A program made the position numbers and the translations under genes. Shown here piece after piece: positions 33,724 through 44,245 of a stretch of 64,000 nucleotides of DNA (within the stretch, counting starts at the first letter, position 1; the number at the start of each line of letters is the position of its first letter). The stretch is from Patellaria atrata CBS 101060 (lineage: Eukaryota > Ascomycota > Dothideomycetes > Patellariales > Patellariaceae). The DNA lies in contig MU006095.1 of assembly GCA_010093705.1 (NCBI GenBank), positions 934,315-998,314 of the forward strand. Reading direction: 5' to 3'. Below the pieces are notes generated by a model. It was not told where the DNA came from. It made no database searches and saw nothing but the letters and a program-made list of their open reading frames with translations.

Positions 33724-35865
33724 ATGCCGTATCGCTTCGTCAACCCGTTCAAGAAACACGATGTCTCCGAATTTGAGGGTGTCCTGATTCCCCTAGAGAC
33801 CGCCAATCGCCGACCCTCTGTCACAAGTATCTCCAAGGCCGAAAGCAACAAGGAGAGCAAAAAGAGCACCCGTGACCACTCACCAAGCTCCTCATCTGAT
33901 TTCACAAGAACCACAATCGAGTCTTTGAAAGCTGAAGTTGAAGCGGATCTGACTGCAGGCAGTTACAATTCTGCATACGACCGTACGTTTAGTGAACTAC
34001 TGTGCTAAACCCACGCAGTATTTTTTTCTCTCGAAAGTGTTAGTTGTAAAGACTCGCGTCTGACATTGAAGTAGGAAAATCCAAAGTAATTAACAAGGCT
34101 GTTCAGGATATTGGAATGGGTTCATATCAGTGGAAACTCTTTGTTCTGTGCGGCTTCGGTTGGTTTGCTGACAAGTACGTCCTTCTATCATATACGGTCT
34201 AGACTTGCGCTAATGTAGGGCTCGTTCTAGTCTCTGGTTGCAGGTAAATATACTCCTAAATTGTGTCTCCTCGACAGGAATGGCACTCTACGGGTTGCTG
34301 CGAAGCCAAAGAAGGTGACATACGCTTGTGTACACAGAGCAAGTGTACAGCTACCGTAGAGTGCTAATATTTTGGGACGGGGACGAGTTAATGAATACAA
34401 ACGTGGCTAATGAATTTCAAGGGTGTCGCACTTACATTACCCCAACTGGCCAATGAATTCGGGGTTGATTCAAATACGATCAGATACACGACATTGGCTT
34501 TATTCACAGGTCTTTGCCTTGGAGCTAGCATCTGGGGTACCGCATCCGATGTAATTGGCCGCCGATTAGCTTTCAATATGACACTCTTCCTAGCTGGCGC
34601 CTTCGGTTTGGCAGCTGGCGGTGGGCCGACCTGGATCGGAACTTGCGCACTTTATGCCTGTGTCGGAATCGGAGTGGGTGGGAATCTTCCTGTTGACGGG
34701 GCACTATTTCTGGAATTTCTCCCTTTTGAATCCGGAAATCTACTGACCCTACTTTCGGTGTGGTGGCCCGTTGGGCAATTGGTTGCCTCACTTAGTATGT
34801 TTGAACTCCGTGGAATATATTACACTTGCACCATGAGCTGACAGTAGAAAAGTTGCCTGGGGATTCATTCCTAACTATTCCTGTGAGAGCGCAGAGGGTT
34901 GCTCTCGAGCTGAGAACATGGGTTGGAGGTACTTGGTCCTCACGATGGGTGCCTTGACATTTTGCATGTTCATTGGACGCTTCTTCCTATTCCATCTCTA
35001 TGAATCTCCCAAGTTCTTACTGTCTCGCGGACGTCAAGCGGAGGCTGTCGCTGTGGTGCACGGCATTGCGTATAAGAACGGAGCAAAGACTTGGTTGACC
35101 GAAGATATCCTCAATGCAATCGGGGGCAACCCAGACGTCGTCCAGGATGATAAGCTGGAGACAGCCGAGATCATTCGACGTACGCTATCAAAATTTTCAA
35201 CACAACGAATTGCGCCTCTTTTCCATGGATGGAAACTCGCGGTGAGCACAAGTTTGATCTGGTTTGCGTGGACAACGATTGGCATGGCTTATCCGCTGTT
35301 CAACGCCTACTTGCCGCTTTACCTTCAAAACAACGGAGGAGGCGAAGAGGTATCGACATCTGTCGTTTACAGGAACTATGCCATCACTTCTATCGTCGGT
35401 GTTCCCGGGAGTATCATCGCTTGTTACACAGTCGACATCAAATACGTCGGTCGTAAAGGCACTATGGGAATTGCCACAGCTTTGAGTGCCGTATTCCTCT
35501 TTCTTTTCACAACCTCAACTAATTCAGATACTCAGTTGGTCTTCGCTTCCCTTGAAGCGTTTTTCCAGGTGAGTGTTCAAGTTCGCCCACGAAGGATGAT
35601 GATCACTGATAATTTTTAGAATATTATGTACGGAGTCCTGTACGCTTACTCTCCGGAGGTGTGGCCCGCTCCGAATCGCGGTACAGGAACCGGTATTGCA
35701 TCTTTCTTGAACCGTGTTGCAGGGCTTTGTGCCCCAATTGTGGCTGTTAACGCTGGTCAAGTGAATCCATCAGCGCCAATTTATGCAGCTGGCGGACTTT
35801 TCTTAGCCGCCTTTGTTGCGATGTTGCTGCTGCCTATTGAGACAATGGGAAGGCAGTCCTTGTAA
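33724..35865 (+). CDS. MFS membrane transporter (sugar/organic solute porter type)
   Basis: Exons 33724-33982, 34075-34174, 34219-34243 (25 nt), 34422-34794, 34853-35568 and 35620-35865 give 572 residues. A hydrophilic N-terminus of about 105 residues precedes some 12 membrane helices. MFS marks: KLFVLCGFGWFAD, LWLQGVALTLPQLANEFG, ASIWGTASDVIGRRLAFN (loop 2-3 signature), GIGVGGNLPVDGALFLEFLP, MGWRYLVL, YESPKFLLSRGR (after TM6) and VDIKYVGRKGTMG (loop 8-9). The nearest families I recall are the SV2-like and fungal sugar/phosphate-type permeases with a conserved GWFAD motif. The substrate cannot be read from sequence. The fourth coding exon is preceded by a 178-nt intron holding an inverted-repeat insert. 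Confidence 0.88.
34283..34364. repeat. Small inverted-repeat insert inside an MFS intron
   Basis: Exact 11-bp inverted ends GCACTCTACGG (34283-34293) and CCGTAGAGTGC (34354-34364) bound 82 bp inside the 178-nt intron 34244-34421. An inner palindromic part (TTGTGTACACAGAGCAAGTGTACA) lies near the right arm. Size and ends suggest a MITE-like insertion; I see no clear target duplication. Confidence 0.55.
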
Positions 35866-37184
35866 ACAGAGATAGACTTGAGTGGAGATACCCTTCAGCT
35901 GTTCGTTCTTCCTTGCTCACTACTTTATGATTGGCTTTGAGAGGACTCTCTGGAATGACACTGCTGTACGTAACAATCAACTGTATAATTGATTCTATGA
36001 CTGTACGAATGTGTGAGGTGTATATTCCGAAAAACAATCTATGCTTTAAAATTTGATGGTATACTGATGACTGTACCACACAATGATCAGACAGTGGGAA
36101 TCACAGGTACAGCACCAGATTGTGATAGTAAGGATTATTGAAATTGATTGCGGTGATTGGCTGTTCGACTTTCCATTTTCCCCTCCGTGGGTATATAACC
36201 AGCTCAGCCACGCTATTGTGGCTTTGTTCTTCGATGATACAAGAAAAGCGGGATACCTTAATACCTAACCCACAGAATCGATTAGGTATTGAGGTGATCC
36301 CACGGTTGATTCGAGCGTTTGTAATTAATGGTTTTGTATGATCGTTGGGTGGTTGAGAAATGATTGGAAAACGGTACTTGTACTATACCCCCTGTACTGT
36401 ACGGAGTATTGTCATCTGACTCCGGGGCTGAGAGTCCAGTCCTGTTCAAGGAGGGTATTTGCTTTTAACAGCTGGCATCTCTGTACAGCCAGGCCAGCTC
36501 ATGATTGTTTGCTTGCTGCTAGATCGATTGATACATCGTGTGAGCCTAGTTCCATTGCTACAAAGTAGCTTTAGCATTGACGCGATGGTAGTAATCATAT
36601 TTAACAGAATAGTCATGTTTTACTCAAATGAGATTTATATTTGATTAGGTTGTGCAGTATTGTACCGGGCGTACAGAAACAGGACGTGTTATGCGGGAAA
36701 GACGTTGGAATTCCTGAAACGACACCGTGAACTGCACAATTTTAACCAAGTGCAGCCGTAGGATGACGCATATGAAGAACTGGACTCGGTACCTGGTTCG
36801 TAAGGCGAAAATAAGAGACAAGCAAAGTCAACCTTCTTTGTTGTTAATACGCTTGGCTTAGGTTATTTGACTTGGCGAGATGGCTGTGCCGTCACCATCT
36901 CCCACCTCTCCGAGTCTTCTGGTAAGGTATAAAGCGAACTTCTGTCTATATCAACCTTATTCCCCACTTTCTTCCTCTTCCTGTTGGCTTTAATTTGCCT
37001 TCTAATTCAACAAGTACACATCTTCTTTTGAGGACCCCTAACCACCTTACACCGCACCTAGTTAATTCCGACATAAATCGCCCGACCTTACACCTACAAA
37101 TCGTGTGTTCATCACACAAGGACCTATATTACTACATTTCGCGAATGCTATTGATCAAACGTCCGATATAATAGTCTATCCAAC
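35866..37184. other. Intergenic region, 1.3 kb
   Basis: Between the MFS gene and the Ser/Gly-rich membrane protein. From about 36940 to 37060 the plus strand is C/T-rich, a likely promoter/leader. No gene seen. Confidence 0.5.
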
Positions 37185-38059
37185 ATGAAGTTCCTACATT
37201 TCGCGACGTCATTCGTCGCACTTAGCTCCTCTGTTTCAAGCTCGATTCTGCCACCATCTTCGAAAGCGCTTGCGGTTCGGGAACCCGAAGCGAAATCGGA
37301 GACATATGATCAGTTCTTCGACGCCTCACCTCTAGAGAGACGAAGAGGAGGCGGCGGAAGGAGTAGTGGTAGCTCTGGGAGCAGTTCCGGAGGATCTCGC
37401 GGCAGTTCGTCGAGTAGTAAGTAGATACAATTCATTCATCAAAGACACTGTCATATCTGAATCGTACTTACAAAGGTGGTCGCTCTACAGGTTCATCTAC
37501 TCGCGGGGACTCTAATGCTGGCGGGCGAACAAGCACCGGCAGTGGTCCCACTCCACGATTCGGCGGAGGGAGATTTTATGGTGGCGGTGCAGTGGTTCCT
37601 TACAGTGCTGGCAGTCGTTCGCCGGCCGGAATCGTCCCTTTCATCCTGTTAGGCGGCGCCCTTCTGGTGTTTCCGGGTCTCTGGCTTTACGGCGCGTACA
37701 TTTATGACTATCCGAGGCAGATCACATATTTCAACGAATCCGCAAACGCCAACGAGACAAATGCTGTTCAATGCTGGTGTTCAAGATTTCTGGTTTGCAG
37801 TTGCGACGAGAACGACGAAGATGATTATGTCCAAGATCTCATCGGAGACGGCAATTGGCGAAATTTGGACAAGTCATTAATAACTGTTACCGACGTCAAT
37901 GGGACGAGAACGGTCCTCATCAACGGCACACTTCCAAACGGAACTACTGCAAGTGGTGGCGAGGACGGCGAAGGCGCTGCTGCGAACTTCAAACCAGTCG
38001 AATATACAGTATATGCCCTCATGGCCGCAGTACTCACCAGTGCTGTTTGGTTCATCTAA
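37185..38059 (+). CDS. Secretory Ser/Gly-rich membrane protein (DUF7732-like)
   Basis: Exons 37185-37416 and 37476-38059 give 271 residues. A signal peptide covers about residues 1-20 (MKFLHFATSFVALSSSVSSS). An RRRGGGG and Ser/Gly-rich region follows to about residue 135. A hydrophobic segment comes next (GIVPFILLGGALLVFPGLWL), then GAYIYDYPRQITYFN. The conserved core has Cys-rich QCWCSRFLVCSCDEND followed by DYVQDLIGDGNW and sequons NGT. The C-terminus is hydrophobic (VYALMAAVLTSAVWFI), as for a GPI signal or second TM. I recognise the CWCSxxxxCSCDEND block from a fungal domain of unknown function. Surface localisation is inferred. Confidence 0.85.
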
Positions 38060-38628
38060 AAGGAACCCTAACTAGACCTTCCCGTCATTCAAGATGACAT
38101 TTGTACAATATTATTCCTTTCTTGAGCGGAGTCTCTGAAGCTGTTCCATACTGTGGGAGTAACTAGATCAGCCTAGCTACCACACCCATTTAGCATGGAT
38201 TCAGAAGGCTATTTTCGAGGGATTTCGGTGATGCTTCCAAGTTTCTGGAGATTTGGATTTCATGTCCATATGTCCATATGTACTATACGACTATAATTCT
38301 ATAGAATTCCTAATCATGCGTTGATTGAGATAGTGTTGTCCTAGGATAATAACCGCACTCGGAGTATTGAGAAATGTACAAGGAATAGTCCACAATCTGA
38401 AGCTCTTTGGAGTATTGTACCCTTTCTACGAATAATGAATTGTAGTTTCTACCCCGTACCTGGAAGCAGCAGACAGAATCTTATCGGAGATACCTTACCT
38501 TAGTTCTAACGTTATCTTAGTGCCTTGGCTTACCTCTACCTTGAGCTTCCAATTGTTGACTGAAATACTCACCACATCAGCTTTTCTTCATAAATTCAGT
38601 TACAACCTACCTTAACCCTTCGATTATA
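38060..38628. other. Intergenic region with a short tandem repeat
   Basis: 569 bp between two rightward genes. Contains a TCCATATG unit repeated twice at 38265-38280. Nothing else recognised. Confidence 0.5.
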
Positions 38629-39523
38629 ATGGAACAAACACGCGCGCTAAATGCTCTAGAACCATTTCTAGCACTCTCTAAAACCGCAAACTCGCCTCGC
38701 GCAGCAGCAGACCTAATCACACAAGCAACTGGCGCACCGAATACCTATGTCTTTGCGGAGCTGCTACAGACGCCGAACATCCAGGGACTCAGAGATAATT
38801 CGCAATACTCCGGGTATCTAAAGTTGTTAGAGATCTTCAGCTGGGGCACATGGGGAGACTATTGCTGTAAGCACGTTCCATCCTCTGAGCTCAACATCTT
38901 CCTACAGAGCTAGGCTGATGTAGACTATAGCAAATCCTGGGCTTCCAGAGCTCAATGAATCGCAGCAACAAAAGCTCAAACTTCTTTCATTATTGCCTCT
39001 TGCGCAGGCACAATCCAATCTCACATACCCCGCCCTTCAGTCGGCCCTCTCTCTTCCCAACGCTCGCTCACTAGAAAAGTTAATAACAACCGCCATTTAC
39101 GCCAACCTCCTAACCGGCACATTGGATCCAGCTCATAGCACCGTAGTCATAACCTCCACATCACCGTTGCGTGACCTTCCCCCCGGTAGCATCCCCACAC
39201 TACAAAACATCCTCTCAGCATGGTCTGCTAAATGCACCGGTGTGCTAGATGACCTTGACCTGCAGGCAGAGGGGGTAAGGCGTCAATCAAGAGAGCGCCA
39301 GCAGCGAAGGAAGAACGAAGAGAAGATGAAAGAAATGGTAGACAAAGCAGCAGAGGAGAGAGAGAAGGAGAAATGCGGGAAGAGGGGCCCAGGCTTTGCT
39401 GGACTAGGAGGTGATGGCGCAAGCGGGGAGGGCGAAGCTATGGATGTTGATGACCCGTCCTCAGGGAGAGGTGGTTCTAGAGGGGCGAAGAGAGGCGGAG
39501 GGATGGGAAGGAGATTTGGGTAA
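38629..39523 (+). CDS. CSN7: COP9 signalosome subunit 7 (PCI domain)
   Basis: Exons 38629-38866 and 38931-39523 give 276 residues. The N-terminal helices (RALNALEPFLALSKTANSPR, APNTYVFAELLQTPNI, YLKLLEIFSWGTWGDYCS) and the PCI winged helix (LPELNESQQQKLKLLSLLPL, ARSLEKLITTAIYANLLTGT, LDPAHSTVVITS) match CSN7. A charged coiled coil and an RGGSRGAKRGGG-type tail follow. The signalosome removes Nedd8 from cullins. The last codons GGG-TAA overlap a good donor (GTAAGC at 39520); splicing to CACAG at 39566 would replace the end with FGFILV and a stop. Either end is possible. Confidence 0.92.
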
Positions 39524-40295
39524 GCTGTGGAATACATGTGTAACACTAAGGAAGTTCACCCCACAGCTTCATCTTGGTCTAAGAGTCTAGGCCGAAGCAT
39601 ACGGTTTGCGGATGGTGGAGATAGAACGTCTACTAAGAAGCTGCCAAGCTACGAGACTATGAAATTACGAAGCTTGTGAGCACCACTCGAATATCGTTAA
39701 GAACATCATAAGGCATAGCGTGGCAATATTAGCGAGCATAGCAATAAAGGTATCTACCTTGAAGGTGAACTAGATAGTTCCGAGTCTCATACTAGACTGA
39801 CGAAAACGGAAGAAATAAATCTTTGCTCTTCGACAGCGTCCCACGACTGCGAGACTCCTAAATCTCATCGCTGAATTTATCTATTGACTAACCTACTGTA
39901 TAGATATCAAGAATTGAGGAAAGAATGCCTAGAACGCGGGGAAATGCCAAGGATCTAGGATTGACTTACCTAAGCGCGCCAATAATGTAGAACTTAATTT
40001 GTACATTTTGGTTTCTTCTTGCCCAGATTTCCCCATCGTTTTCCAATTTTCCAGCTAATTAGAGGTAGTATATCAAGTGTCAATACATATCCTTGAAAGG
40101 TCTTGTGCAAGCTGTCCGTCTTAAGCTTGTCATGACCTCCTTCCTTCTGCAACATTTGACTTCTCTGCAGACAGCATGACCTCTCCCCGGTTCGCGAGAT
40201 GCAAACACAAGCATCGTCATTACTTCCCTAGGATCCTAGAACACTGGTGATTCATAGCAAGGTACGCCTGTAAGGAAATCAGCTGGTTAAAGCAC
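39524..40295. other. Intergenic region between CSN7 and GH125
   Basis: 772 bp, same-strand genes. Nothing recognised apart from presumed 3' end and promoter sequences. Confidence 0.5.
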
Positions 40296-42254
40296 ATGGC
40301 CTCCAAAAGTACCTTACATAGGGGCGTTGCGCCACCCGCAACGTCGCTATTCATTTGTTTCTCCTTCCTGGCTATTCTAGGATTCTCAATGTTAGATCTC
40401 CTAAAAATGCGAGCTCCTTCTGTACTCGCGTCTGCCGTCGGTCTATCAGCGGTGCAAGTAGCAGCGCAGTGCGTGGACTATGCTGATTATTCAACACAGC
40501 GTCATGAGCCTTTCTCTGCAGGTCGATTTCAACTGTCATATCAAAGGCCCCCAGAAGAATGCCGCACATTCAAATCTCAAGGCGTAGAGGATATTATAGC
40601 ACGGATGAAAGAGACCATCAGCGATCCTGACCTGGAACGCCTCTTTGAAAACGCGTACCCTTCTACCTTAGATACGGCAATCAAGTGGAGAGGAAAAGCA
40701 GCGGACACCGATGAAGAATTGACTTTCATAATAACAGGAGATATCAACGCAATGTGGCTTCGAGACTCTTCCAATCAAATGCAGTCGTACCTTCCACTTC
40801 TCAATGCTTCAGAATCTGTGGACTCCATCGCCTCTCTGTTTCGTGGAGTCATTAATCTTCAAGCGCGCTACCTACTCACAGCTCCGTACTGTAATTCCTT
40901 CCAACCACCCATAGAATCGGGTATCCCACCTGCCGGGAACGAGGGAGCAAGGACAGATATGGTGGTGCCTATCTATCCCCTCGATGCTGTTTTTGAATGC
41001 AAGTACGAACTCGACTCACTCGCCGCGTTTTTGGAAGTCTCGGCCGACTACCATTCTCGTACGAACGACACAGGATTCTTTTCCAAGTACAAATGGGTTG
41101 AAACCATCAAGGTTGTCCTCGAAACTGCCAACGCCATGATGTTGCCCACGTACGACCCAGAAGGCAGAGTAAATCAGAGCCCGTACTCGTTCACGAGAGA
41201 GACGACACGGTCGACCGAAACACTAGCTAATAATGGTCTCGGAAACCCAGTCGCGAACGGTACAGGACTGATACGGTCTGCATTCAGACCTTCAGATGAC
41301 TCCACAATTTTCCAGTTTTTGATTCCAGCAAATATGATGTTTGCGTCATACCTCTCTCAAACTGCCGAAATTATGGCCCAACTTACTCAGCCTGAGGCCA
41401 GAGGGCTCGCCGCTCGGATGCGTGATATGTCCACAAGCTTACGGACCGCTATAACTACACACGGAACTATCAACCACCCAGAGTTTGGTGCAATATACGC
41501 ATTTGAGGTCGACGGGTATGGTTCTGCGAATACTATGGACGACGCAAACATTCCATCTCTCTTGTCTGCGCCATTTTTAGGCTATCTTGAACGTCAAGAT
41601 GAGGTTTATCAGACTACGCGCAAATTCATCCTTAGTGCTTCAAACCCATACTTCATGAGAGGACCCGTTATAAATGCAATTGGCGGTCCTCATGCTGGCC
41701 CTGGATACGCATGGCCGATGGCGAAAATAGTGCAGATATTGACGAGTGATGACGACACTGAAATAACAGACGCCTTGGGAGAGATTTTGAGTAGTACAGC
41801 TGGGTTAGGGCTGATCCACGAAAGTGTGAACAGTTTCGACGAGAACGATTGGACAAGGCAATGGTGAGTTATTTTATCTTCTATTCCATCCTAGTTTGCA
41901 CTTCTCGGTCACTGTACGCTTGTTGTATATCTACCAGCTCATGCTCAACTCTGAGGAGTTCATATATCTTCGAGTTGTGTACGCATGTGTGTTCGTACAG
42001 CTTGCAGCCGTTTGTACAGTCTGGTTCACTACGTACATAGAAATCAGCGGACCCCTTTATGACCAAGCGTACAGTAATCTAGAAGTACAAGGGCAGGGAA
42101 ATGGATATCCCAAACCAACCATTTTGAGAATGTGCTAACTTTACTACGTAGGTTCTCCTGGGCGAACGGGCTCTTTGGACAAATGATTCTAGACTTAGAA
42201 GTCAGAAAACCGCACATTTTGAAGCAAAGCTTCCAGGGCACGGGCACAGGTTGA
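40296..42254 (+). CDS. GH125 exo-alpha-1,6-mannosidase (Mug157-like)
   Basis: Exons 40296-41863 and 42152-42254 give 556 residues. A signal anchor sits at about 16-36 ([20 protein letters not shown]), so the enzyme is probably a Golgi or secreted type II protein. The catalytic domain shows [15 protein letters not shown], the GH125 general-acid region, [64 protein letters not shown] and [20 protein letters not shown], with the HES Glu expected as base. GH125 enzymes remove alpha-1,6-mannose. The C-terminus [15 protein letters not shown] is encoded by a small last exon. The 288-nt intron is long for this window because of an inverted-repeat insert (41911-42075). Confidence 0.93.
41911..42075. 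mobile_element. MITE-like element with 12-bp terminal inverted repeats in GH125 intron
   Basis: ACTGTACGCTTG (41911-41922) and CAAGCGTACAGT (42064-42075) are exact reverse complements and bound 165 bp lying wholly within the intron. No open frame for a transposase inside. No obvious target duplication (flanks GGTC and AATC). The right part (41996-42076) resembles 47919-47990 elsewhere in the window. Non-autonomous DNA element is the best reading. Confidence 0.6.
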
Positions 42255-42637
42255 GAGTAAAGTTGAGATAAAGTAGCTTTCTATTTTTATAATTATAACT
42301 ACTCTTGGTGTCATCGTGAACTGCTGAAGATGTTGCTACTGTGAGCTTGGCGCGCTTTCCACTTAGGAACGGACCCTTGGGATTCCCCGCAAAGGTGCTA
42401 ATCAACAATTTCCCCTCCACATCCATTCTAGAGCCGCTCAAAGCCTCGTACTGGTCTTTTCGCAATCCTATTTCATAAGGTAGTCATTCGTTACCTGGTT
42501 TTGTATTCTGGTATCTCACATTTGCAACCTTAGGATAATAATCACAAGATCTCATCAAAATTTTTCAATCTAAGCGACCTAGTAAACAACAGCCTGAGGT
42601 CCCTATCAAAAGCAATTCTAGCTCTGCAGAAGTATCA
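42255..42637. other. Intergenic region between GH125 and the kinase
   Basis: 383 bp. A minus-strand open frame (42202-42465, no ATG until codon 14) reads rather protein-like but overlaps the GH125 end; not called as a gene. Confidence 0.5.
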
Positions 42638-44245
42638 ATGGACCCACGAGAAGCTGACCGTAAGTATAAATCAGCACCCTCGTACATCTCAGTGTCCTCC
42701 TATCATACTGCGCCCGAGTCAGCAGTAAGTTGCATTCTATAAGATATGTTTCTGAGAGAATAGTAGTTAACTATGATTAGCAGCCTCAGAGTCCAGGCTG
42801 GGCACATGAACCTCAGCCGTTTCACAGTCCTAGAGTCCAACATGCGCCCGCGCCGTCATATTTCACGTATGTTTCTCCATCTTCGCTAGTACCTCGAAGA
42901 CCTGTCGTAGAGCGATCCATTACAAGTCCTATTTCCGCCAGAGATCCAAAGTATGCCAATTACACTCCTTTTGATGCTTCGCACTACCGGTATCAAGGGA
43001 TAACAACATCTTTACAAGTAGCCGAACAAAAAGAGCCTTCGAGCGACGGCTCGTACTCCGTAGAGGAGACTCCATATCTTCGCTATGTGAGTAGTAACTG
43101 GTTGAATATGAGGAATAAGTCCGGTCGTTTTGAGAAGAGCTGGTCGGGAAACGGGCGCCATGTACAGTTTCCAAATGAAAATGAGGAACGCTCTACGCTC
43201 GTATATTACGGTAACCTTGGCCATGGAGCATATGGATCCGTGGATCGTGTCTGCTGTACGTCTCCCAGTGGTTCACTCTTCATTGTCAGAAAGTATGTAA
43301 GGGGTACTCGCGGGAAAGCATTGGAGACATTTATGAAAGAAGCAGATTTGTGTGCACCACTGAAGCATAAGCACGTAATCCAGACTATTGGCACTTATCA
43401 TACCGTTGGTTCGCCGCAACTTGCCTTGCTTCAGTGGCCTGTAGGCCATTGGACCCTCGAGGAGTTCATGGGGTCCATGGATACTCCACAGGGACCCCTT
43501 CGGTCTCATAGACCTACTCTATTGAAATTCTTTGGTTGTCTAGCTAGTGCCATAGATTATGTGCATGGAGACTCAAAACATGGTCTTAAACACATGGATA
43601 TAAAACCTGAGAATATCATCGTAAAACAAATTGATGATAGGCGTGAGAGCGATGAAGAGGTCAGTGCGTAATTACCCCTGGAGTCTAACACCTCACTTAC
43701 GGCTAGTGTAGTACTTCACGGTGGTTTTGAGTGATTTTGGACTTGCACGTACCGCTGCGTTCGGCGAGCAAACCCAGAACACTGCAAGCAGTGGTACCAC
43801 AGGCTTCACACGGGACTATGCCGCACCAGAAGTCATCCCCCAGTATTGGGAACAAAGTCATTCACGACGCTCTGATATTTTCTCCTTAGGATGCGTATAC
43901 GCAGAGATGCTGACCGTATTAACTGGAGCATATAGCTCGGGTTCTTTAGAAGCTTTTAAGAATTACCGCCAGGGTAAAGGTAGGGACGGTAGAGTTTGCG
44001 CTGCATATTACTGTAATCTGCCATATGTCGATACGTGGCTTTTCAGAATGCAGGAGACTTGGGACGTCGACCCTGAGGCGACACGTTACGTCAGACAGTA
44101 CGACAGGATTCTTCATTTGATCAATATGATGCTAAAGCATGACCCTCGAGAACGACCGAGTCACAGAATGCTAGTCACACAGTTGGATGCTTCAAATTGT
44201 TGTTCGACAAGGTTTATCGACTGTGATTCTTTCTGGTCTAACTGA
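42638..44245 (+). CDS. Protein kinase with HMD catalytic motif
   Basis: Exons 42638-42724, 42781-43659 and 43712-44245 give 499 residues. A Pro/Ser/Tyr-rich N-terminal region (about 1-165) precedes the kinase domain. Motifs: Gly loop GNLGHGAYGSV (about 173), beta3 Lys in FIVRKYV (K200), alphaC Glu in FMKEADL (about 216), catalytic loop HMDIKPENIIV (D302), DFGLA (D330) and YAAPEVIP, then RSDIFSLGCVYAEML. HRD is replaced by HMD, which keeps the catalytic Asp. So the kinase is probably active. I cannot assign it to a named fungal kinase; similar lineage-specific kinases are common in Pezizomycotina. The end is short after subdomain XI (HDPRERPSHRML). Confidence 0.85.
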
